This document shows positions 56,820 through 64,000 of a stretch of 64,000 nt of DNA, piece by piece. Numbering within the stretch: position 1 is the first letter of the stretch; the number at the start of each line of letters is the position of its first letter. The stretch spans positions 62,001 through 126,000 of the forward strand of contig JAHFWL010000035.1 in assembly GCA_021292165.1 (NCBI GenBank). The letters are read 5' to 3'. The position numbers were made by a program, and so were the translations under genes. The DNA is from Shinisaurus crocodilurus. Taxonomy: Eukaryota > Chordata > Lepidosauria > Squamata > Shinisauridae. Under the pieces are notes generated by a model, which had not been told where the DNA came from, ran no database searches, and saw nothing but the letters and a program-made list of their open reading frames with translations.

Positions 56820-57075
56820 TGCCAGAGTTTTTTTTAATCTAGCCAGACTTTTGGCATGTAAACAGACTAGTCTGTTCTGGAAGGTTTTTTTTTAACTGGT
56901 GCTGTTTATTTCTTTTATTGTTGTGTTTTTAATTGTGGTTTTAATTTATTTGGAGTGGTGGTGGTTCTGTTTTCATTAAGATGTTGCTTAAATCTGTATT
57001 TTATTGTTAGCCGCCTTGAGTGCCCCTTTTTGGCCGGAAAGGTGGGATATAAATGAATGAAATAAAAAATGAGGC
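56820..57075 (+). mobile_element. LINE 3' tail
   Basis: T-rich run, then TTGTTAGCCGCCTTGAGTGC and GGTGGGATATAAATGAATGA, the common 3' end of L2/CR1-like elements. Confidence 0.65.
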
Positions 57076-57122
57076 ACTGGACAAAAGTCTATTAAAAAGA
57101 TGAAGAGATCTGTTATGCAATC

Positions 57123-57961
57123 TGTGGCGGACCGAACTTGGTCCGTTGCGCGGGTTCGGCACCTGAAGAGTTAACCGGCACCTAAATCATGCCCTGTATG
57201 CGGCTGTCAAAACCTTTACTTTCAGCCCCCAGTGAAATTGACAAGGAATCCCCTTAGAAACATAGGGAAGCCACAAGCTAGTCAGTTACAAAAGAGTTTA
57301 ATGGAGCAGAACTAATAGACTACAGGAATTTCACAGTATAAACAGAACAGTCAATACAGATAAGAGAACAGAAGTATTCAATTTGCTTTCTAGGTAGGCT
57401 TTGCTCAAATGCAGAATATTACCTGACACCAGAGACTCTGACTCTGGATTCTAGCGTAGCGGTTTGCTTTGCCGATGGCCGGGCGTCCTGCCTGGGGTTG
57501 GAAGTTGCTTGGCCCTAGCCGGTGCTAGCGACCTGACCTGTGCAAGCCTGCACTGTGTTCCCAACAACCCTTTGTTCTGTGGCACATATCTTTTCTACCT
57601 TCCCTCGCCCCCTCCCCGCCCTTGATGATCAGGTGGGCTGGTCCCGCCCCGCGGGGTGGTGGAGCCTTTCGGGTGCTGGCATCTCCTGGGTACTTTGGGA
57701 TACTTTGTAGCTCTTTGAGACTGCGCCCCCCCCCCCACCTCCGGAATGGTATGCGCTTCTTTGAGGGAAGTGTAAATGTGCCCCATTGAAGGTATGCAGA
57801 TGTGGCAGATGTGGCTTGTGTATAACGGGTCTGCCCAGAATTGTGTCTCCTGTGCCCCGGGTGGGGATTATGCAGACTGAGGGGTGACAGCGGAAAAGGG
57901 GAAAACATGTCAGGGTTCAATATGTCAGGGTTCAGCTGTGTGCTCAGGCTTTCTCTCCACA
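57123..57961. mobile_element. Solo LTR, 839 bp, with 5-bp target duplication
   Basis: Starts TGTGGCGGACC and ends CTCTCCACA (TGTGG/CCACA inverted ends); flanked by CAATC at 57118-57122 and 57962-57966. No internal coding sequence. Orientation not decided. Confidence 0.9.
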
Positions 57962-58356
57962 CAATCTTAAAAAAAAAAAAAAAAAATCCAAGGGGTTCCC
58001 CATTTCTTTTGGAGTATCAGGATGATGCCTGGCAGAGGCAGTATTAGGGGGTGGCCCAATAGGACTGGAGCCCAGAATCTTTCATTTGGAGCCCTGAATC
58101 TCTGGGAGGCCCTCTGCCCCACCACCCTCTATTTGAAGGACTGTCCTCTATTTGAAGGACTGCCCTGTCCAATTCCGGTTTAAAGATAAAAGGACCGTAA
58201 GAATTGTTGCCCATTGACAGTGCCTGAAAAGCAGGCAGGCTTACAGGTCACCTCGTACTATGAGATGTATTGTATTTCTATTTAAATTATTTATTATTTT
58301 TTCTTATTTATATTATCTCTGGTCTGTGACCGAAATAAAATTTTTCTATCTTATTT

Positions 58357-58357
58357 A

Positions 58358-58409
<52 letters not shown>

Positions 58410-58454
58410 GTGTTTGTGTTTGTGTTTATTATTTTTATAATGTTTATTATTTTT

Positions 58455-58483
<29 letters not shown>
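58357..58483. repeat. (ATT)n and (GAT)n microsatellites
   Basis: About 17 ATT units (58359-58410), then about 9 GAT units (58456-58483). Confidence 0.95.
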
Positions 58484-58485
<2 letters not shown>

Positions 58486-58580
58486 CCTGCCTTTTTTCCT
58501 GCATGGAACCCAAGGCAGCTTACATAATCCTCCTCCTCCTCCTCTCCATTTTATCCTCACAACAACCCTGTGAGGTTGGT
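58484..58580 (-). mobile_element. SINE fragment, first of three
   Basis: CCTGCATGGAACCCAAGGCA to ACAACCCTGTGAGGTTGGT; cut by the next SINE. Confidence 0.85.
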
Positions 58581-58836
58581 TATTTATTTATTTATTTATT
58601 TACCGTATTTATTATATTTATACCCTGCCTTTTTTCCTGCAAGGAACCCAAGGTGGCATACATAATCCTCCTGCTCCTCTCCATTTTATCCTCACAACAA
58701 CCCTGTGAGGTAGGTTAGGCTGAGAGTCAGTGACTGGCCCAAAGTCACCCAGTGAGTTTCATGGCCGAGTGGGGACTAGAACCCGGATCTCTCGAGTTCC
58801 AGTCCAACACCCTCACCACTACGCCACACTGGCTCT
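58581..58836 (-). mobile_element. Full-length Sauria-type SINE (antisense)
   Basis: TATTTATTT-rich tail, TTTATACCCTGCC, to CTACGCCACACTGGCTCTG. Confidence 0.9.
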
Positions 58837-58952
58837 GCTGAGAATCAGTGACTGGCCCAAAGTCACCCAATGAGCTTCGTGGCTGAGTGGGGACTAGAAC
58901 CCAGATCTCCCAAGTCCCAGTCCAACACTCTCCCCACTACGCCACACTGGCT
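58837..58952 (-). mobile_element. SINE fragment, third of three
   Basis: CTGAGAATCAGTGACTGGCC to CCACACTGGCT. Continues the first fragment, so the middle SINE probably inserted into an older one. Confidence 0.8.
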
Positions 58953-58989
58953 ATTTAAATCATAGTACTGTAGTGATTTCTAAATTTGC

Positions 58990-59115
58990 AAGCTAAGCAG
59001 GGTCAGGCCTGGTTATTACTTGGATGGGAGACCCCTCCCCCAGTTTCCTGCATTGAGCAAGGGGTTGGACTCGATAGCCTTGTAGGCCCCTTCCAAGTCT
59101 ACGACCTATGAATCT
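58990..59115 (+). mobile_element. CR1-type LINE 3' end fragment
   Basis: GCTAAGCAGGGTCAGGCCTGG..GTTGGACTCGATAGCC..CCTATGAATCTAT. Confidence 0.65.
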
Positions 59116-59260
59116 ATACATGAAAAATAGCAGATGCAAATTTTATGCAAATCACTGCCTCCTTTTGTACTTCTTTTTGGGTGGGGGAGCAATTCATAAG
59201 TGACCCCCTATGTGCTTCTGTGCAGCAAGGGGGTGAGACCAGGTGGCTTATGAGTCTTAG

Positions 59261-59400
59261 GGTGCAATCCTATGAACGTTTGGACAGGAGAAAAGGTCCT
59301 ACAACTCCCAGCATTCCCCAGCCAGCATGGCTGGCTGGGGAATGCTGGGAGCTGTTGGACCTTTTTCCCCCCCTGTCTAAACATGTATAGGATTGCCCCC
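59261..59400. mobile_element. F2 fold-back MITE
   Basis: GGTGCAATCCTATGAACG..CCTACAACTCCCAGCATTCC opposite GGAATGCTGGGAG..ATAGGATTGCCCCC. Confidence 0.85.
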
Positions 59401-61290
59401 TTCTTCTTTCTATCCGTCCGCGCAGGCCGCTTCGTACGCCGTGGTGGTTCTGAGGCGGAACCTTTAAGTGTGAACACACCCAAAATGTGTACCGGGGAGC
59501 CAGGCGTGGCTGTGCTTCTGTGCTTGGAATTAAACATACCAAGTGGCAAACGGGTTTGCAGCCTCGTCACACATGGCCTTGTGTTAGTACAACATCCTCT
59601 CCGATCTTTTCCTGCTCTGTTTAGCCGTGGCTCTGGAACTATAGCCAGGCCCATACTGATGGACAAGCCAAGGACCGCACGGAATCCCATTGTCTCATGC
59701 CCAGTCTCCTGTTTCCGTTCTGGAGGCCTTTGGTTCACCTGCCTATTGTTTTGAAGGCACGGGGGCATGTAGCCAGGACCGCTCCCCCTCCCGTAAGCTG
59801 GGGACTCCCTCAAGCTGGCTCTCTCTCTGTCTCTCTCTTTTTTATGGATTCTGTGCCAATTACATTCTCAGCTGGGTTTCCTGAACTCCCTTCCTATTAT
59901 CCGCACAGCTGGAATTCTGCCACTGAAAAGTCATCAGCCCAGGAAGGGAAGGAAATGGCCGGTTTGGGGATGCCAGATAATTGGCTTGTAGGAGGTAGTG
60001 ACGGCTATGGATGGATGAGTCCAACGTTCAGGTTTAGAGGGGCAGTGAAGCCTAGTGGTGGGTGTAGAGTACTGAAAACCAGAACTTCTGGGTTCTGGGA
60101 GGGAGGACATGGGGAGATCTGATGGGTGTAGAAGAGGATAAAGGGCATGACCCGGCACTCCTGGATCCTGTCCCAAGCTCCATGATGGAACCAGTATCAG
60201 GCAGGATGCCTGTGTACACCAGTTGCTGGGGAACATGGGCGGGAGGGTGCTGTTGCACTCATGTCCTGCTTGTGGGCTTGTGAACAGAATGCTGGACAAG
60301 ATGGACCCCTGGTCTGATCCAGCCGGGCAATTCTTATGTTCTTAACCAACGAGCAACGGGTTCAGGAGTCCAGGAGGCAGGGCAGCATCTCTAGTGGTTA
60401 GAGCAAGGGGAACGTGATTGTGATGATGGACTGTGGTGCCTTCTGCGCTGCAGCTCACCTGGTGGGTTCTTGCAACAGCAAAGACAGTCTGAGGAGCAAT
60501 GAGCTTAGGGGACAGGACAGCCAGATAGCCGTGCCTAGTGGTCACAGTGGGAAGGAGAGCAACCCAAATCTTTGCCAGGCCCCTTCCTCACAAAGCTGCA
60601 TCCAGAGTTCTGCCTCCCCCACATTCCCATCAGCCCCAGAACCTCACACCTCCTCGTTGCCCCTCTTTCCAAGGCCCCGTCCCTCCGCCCCCCCGACTCT
60701 CTTCCTTTCAGAAATCGGTTCGGAGAAGAGAAGCAGAGGCCGCTTCTCCTGAGAGGTCCGTCCAGACCGAGCTGTTCTCCCTCTGGTTCCGGAAGGGAAG
60801 CCGGGTGCTGTCGGGACTCGGGACTCGCACAGAAGCAGCCGTATTCGCTCGGCACATTTGGGCAGGCAACAGACGCGGGGAGGCAGAGTGCGGGCGGGCG
60901 GCTCCCAGGCAGGAGACAAAGAGGGACCAAGGAGCAGGTGTGAGGGGGAAACCAGAGCCGGGCGGTAATCCAGGGCAGGGCCCAGCGCCAGTGCCAGGCA
61001 CCGTGCCAGGGGCATGCCACCTTCCGGGCTATTAACCTCATCCAGGCCAGGCCGTAGCCCTAGTGACGGGCCTCTCTCTGTGCTTTTATTATTATCATTA
61101 TTATTTTTCCATTGTCCGCACTCTTCCCTCTGCCGTTGCTTTATCTTTCTCTCCCTGCCTCCCGCCCCTTGCTTTCTTCGCCTTCCATGACACGCTCCGT
61201 TGTTCCCCTGTGGTATTCCCGCCGCAAATGTCAGCCCCTTGCCCGCACCCCTCTCCACCACCACCCCCGGCGGCCGCCGTTGTCACCCGA
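59400..61290. other. Intergenic, no gene recognised
   Basis: Apart from the CR1 tail at 60195 I see no repeat family or exon I can name. 60600-61030 is GC-rich with overlapping open frames on both strands that resemble no known protein. Confidence 0.5.
60195..60345 (+). mobile_element. CR1-type LINE 3' end fragment
   Basis: CCAGTTGCTGGGGAACATGG..AACAGAATGCTGGACAAG..TTCTTATGTTCTT. Confidence 0.75.
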
Positions 61291-61400
61291 TCTAGCAGTG
61301 ACGTGCACAATAGCCCTTGGCCCAGAACAAAAGGCAAGGACGGCTCTGACCTTCGCGCCCGTCTTCAGCCCTTATATAGCAACTGCCCCGCTCCACAAAG
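61290..61400 (+). promoter_or_regulatory. TATA-containing promoter-like segment
   Basis: TGACGT (61299), TGACCTT (61347) and CCTTATATAG (61370-61379, both a TATA box and a near CArG box) in a GC-rich setting. In mammals the next gene past NGDN is the cardiac myosin gene MYH7, pointing away from NGDN, so a + strand promoter here would fit. No coding exon confirms this. Confidence 0.25.
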
Positions 61401-61671
61401 ACTCCTTATTATAGCCACGGGCCGCCAAGCCCTCCCAGGGAGACGGGAATAGAACCCAGGAGTCCGGCCTCCCAGCATGCCCTGCTCTTAACCCAGCTGC
61501 CCAAAGGACCAGAGAAGCCCGAGTTCCCATCAAGCCCATCAGCTGGGCGGCAGTCCAATCTCCGAGGTCTGCAGAAAACCCGGGTTCAGACCGAAAGACG
61601 GGCTGACGGACCAGGACCAAACGAGGCTGTCCTGGGGCCGAGAAGCACAGAGCCATCAGGACTCTAGTAGC

Positions 61672-61795
61672 CACTGATAGCCTTCTCCTCCATGAATTTG
61701 TCCAATCCCCTTTGAAAGCCCCCCAGATTGGTGGCCATCACTACATCTTGTGGCAGAGAATCCCCCTAGTTTGACTGTGCTTCATGTTTTTGAAA
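61672..61795 (-). mobile_element. CR1-type LINE fragment
   Basis: ATGAATTTGTCCAATCCCCT..AAAGCC..TGGCCATCACTACATCTTGT, the antisense of the LWNSLPQDV region also seen at 53120-53220. Confidence 0.75.
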
Positions 61796-62193
61796 CTTCT
61801 CACGGGGTTTAATTCAGAAAAGGGAAACAGGAACCCAGGCTCAAATCTACCAGGGAGCTCTTACCCATGATCCCAGACACCTGGGCCCCCAAGTGGTTAC
61901 AAAATAGCGAAAGAAAAGCACTTGGCACATGCTCAGAGGTATGCCCTGCTCGACAATCGTTACACGTCGGCCCAGAATCGAGGCCTGATATTGAAAATAG
62001 GTTGTTGGGGGGGGGCAAGCCCAGGGGGAGCTGGACTCAAAATAGGACAGGCGCTTCTCTCCCCCAGAAAAATCTCATCCGAACCCCAAATCCAAACTTC
62101 CAGGTTTTGCTATCCATTTATTTTTGGCAGTTTTGCAAAAGTTGAAATGGGGGGGGGGAACGATATCAGTTCTGTTGTTGTGATTATTTAATC

Positions 62194-62328
62194 CAGTGTT
62201 CTCCAACCTTGGGCCCCCAGATGTTTTTGGCCTACAACTCCCAGCATGCCCCAGCCAGCAGAGCTGGCTGGGGCATGCTGGGAGTTGTAGGCCAAAAACA
62301 TCTGGGGGCCCAAGGTTGGAGAACACTG
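62194..62328. mobile_element. hAT-type palindromic MITE, family F1
   Basis: Near-perfect palindrome with 8-bp target duplication ATTTAATC (62186-62193, 62329-62336). Confidence 0.95.
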
Positions 62329-62659
62329 ATTTAATCATTAACAAAAACGGTCTCCTGGCCAGAAAGGTTTGGAAATTACTGCAAACTGTATCTGGAATTG
62401 CACATTGAGCTTTCGCTAATGGGTGGTTTATAGACATGTAATAAATAAATTTAAAAAGCACACATTTGAATGCCATCCAGGTACAAGTCTAGATCCTGTT
62501 AGCAGTAATTCACAAGGCCATCTGGACAGGAGATACATCTTTGCTGTCTAGGAAAAAAAAACCTCAAACTTACTCCAAATACCTTACCAGGGGAAAGGGA
62601 CACACACACGGTCTATGTTTATTGTTTAGTAGCCCCCCTCAAAATAAAAGCCCCTTAAC

Positions 62660-63575
62660 GTGCAATCCTATGCATGTTTAGAGAGAGAAAAGGCCTACAA
62701 CTCAGGGAATGCTGGGAGTTGTAGGACTTTTTCTCTCTCTAAACAGGCCTAGGATTGCAGCTGTCGCATCAGACTGGAAAATGAGAAGGCACGCACCTCT
62801 GAGCAAGTGCAAAGTGCAAAGTGCCCTTGCCGTGGCTTGGGTTCAGCTTGTACGGGCGGGCCTCGACCCTGCGAGTGTCCTGTTAATAAATGAAGCCCTC
62901 GTCTGGCGGTAGCGCTCTCTGCCCAGGCCTCTGCACTGTCACGGCCCACCTTTCTCTACCTCTTCTCTTCACTTTGCGGCGGCCGCCCCCCCCAACCTGG
63001 TGCCGCTGCTGCCCCCACCCCCCTGGTCTGCCCACCATGGCCATGCTGGCTGGAGATGATGGGAGTTGTGATCCAACACGCCTGGACCCTCTCCTTCAGG
63101 TCCGTCCCAGCCGGTGGCCCGAGGCCTCTGGAGGAAGGGTGTGATAAGTACCCACAATCCTTCTCTCTCCCTTGCCCTCAGAAGTGCGGAGGCCCTTCTT
63201 CTGCCTCCTTCGAGCGGCTCTCCAAACCGTGCCTGCTTCGATTTAACCCTGCCCCACCTTCCTACTTGCGAGTAGGTCCTTATTGCGGCTCCTGGAGGGG
63301 GGGGTTGGGGTGGCGGCAGCAGCTTGGGCCGCTGTGCCCTCGTCCTTGTGGTCTCCTCCTGGGTCATCTGTCTGGAAACGGCACGTCTGCCTGGCCCCCC
63401 TCCACGGGCGGGCCGCTCTTTCCCCCCCGTGGTTGATCCGGGTCAGTCCCTGCCTCTTTGGCCTGGCCCCCGTCCCTGCGTCCTTGGTGCCGTGGGGACA
63501 CCCCTGAATGCCCCCCCCCACTGTACAAATGTGGGATTCGAGTTCGACCCCCTCAAACCAGCCTCCAGCCTTGTG
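62660..63575. repeat. Segmental repeat copy B (inverted relative to 47081-48675)
   Basis: Reverse-complement match to NGDN intron 3 sequence, lacking the solo LTR. Includes an F2 MITE at its low end (62659-62757) and a hairpin around 63040-63085. Confidence 0.9.
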
Positions 63576-64000
63576 ACCAGAACCCAGTGATTGTCTCTCA
63601 GCCTCAGTTCTCCGGCTGAACCATGGGACCAGTGGGTGGCACACCTTTGAAAGTGAGGGCCCACCTGGGTTTGGATCCGCAACGCTTTTTGCTTTACTTT
63701 AAAACAGCCGTAGGGGGCTTTCGTTTTCATCCGTTGTGGGCGGCACTGGGGGCAGCGGCTGTATTTAACCTCTCCATATCATTTTTCCCCCTGCTATTAG
63801 ACCCACGGGGGAGGGGGGGTGTTGGGGGTGGGATACTTGTATCATTCATACCTGTATAATTTTTGTTTTCTTATCGCAGCTTCCTGGGAGTGATTTGGAC
63901 TGGGAAACCAGCCCCGGCGGGAGGAAGCACGGCATGGGGCTACCCAAGGTTGTTAATCCAAATGGACCAAAAACTCTCCACTTTGGTTTCGTGTGCTTAC
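63576..64000. other. Window end, possible splice acceptor
   Basis: A T-rich tract ending TTATCGCAG at 63880 looks like a 3' splice site and could open an untranslated exon of a + strand gene beyond the window. The sequence after it encodes nothing recognisable. Confidence 0.2.

Noticed and set aside
60538..61264. Overlapping frames of 165-206 codons on both strands
   Set aside because: No recognisable domain; composition-driven.
52740..64000. Coding exons of MYH7/MYH6 expected by synteny
   Set aside because: No myosin-like peptide was found in any frame; at most a promoter or untranslated exon could be present.

Overview
The window comes from a vertebrate nuclear genome, most likely a squamate reptile (lizard or snake). 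Two spliced genes sit in a background dense with CR1-type LINE remnants, tRNA-headed SINEs of the Sauria type, and many fold-back DNA transposons. The species cannot be read from the sequence.

Layout. 1-3549: repeats and sequence upstream of ZFHX2. 3550-18096: ZFHX2 on the + strand, nine coding exons with GT-AG introns; they join in frame to about 2600 residues with three homeodomains and about 18 zinc fingers. Its 3' UTR runs to about 19.8 kb or further and holds a hAT-type hairpin. About 20.6-40.6 kb: no recognisable coding gene; it holds repeats, a CpG-rich island at about 29.2-30.8 kb ending in a cluster of homeodomain-type sites, and a few non-repetitive blocks that look like regulatory elements. 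40.64-52.23 kb: NGDN (neuroguidin) on the - strand, eleven coding exons, convergent with ZFHX2. The tail-to-tail ZFHX2/NGDN order matches mammals. NGDN exon 10 is one base out of frame in this sequence. 52.3-52.7 kb: an array of ten CCAAT boxes upstream of NGDN. 52.8-64 kb: LINE remnants, a SINE cluster, a solo LTR with target-site duplication, and an inverted copy of NGDN intron 3 sequence; no coding exon was recognised.

Function. ZFHX2 is a nuclear zinc-finger homeodomain regulator of neural cell identity. NGDN is a nucleolar Sas10/Utp3-family protein of ribosomal small-subunit biogenesis. They are neighbours by synteny, not members of one pathway.

Most unusual: at least four unrelated fold-back families share one core close to the ZNF143/THAP11 promoter motif, placed in both hairpin arms. 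Others are a 106-bp perfect palindrome, a 674-bp solo LTR whose empty site is preserved in the inverted duplicate copy, and a degenerate about 10-residue repeat in ZFHX2.
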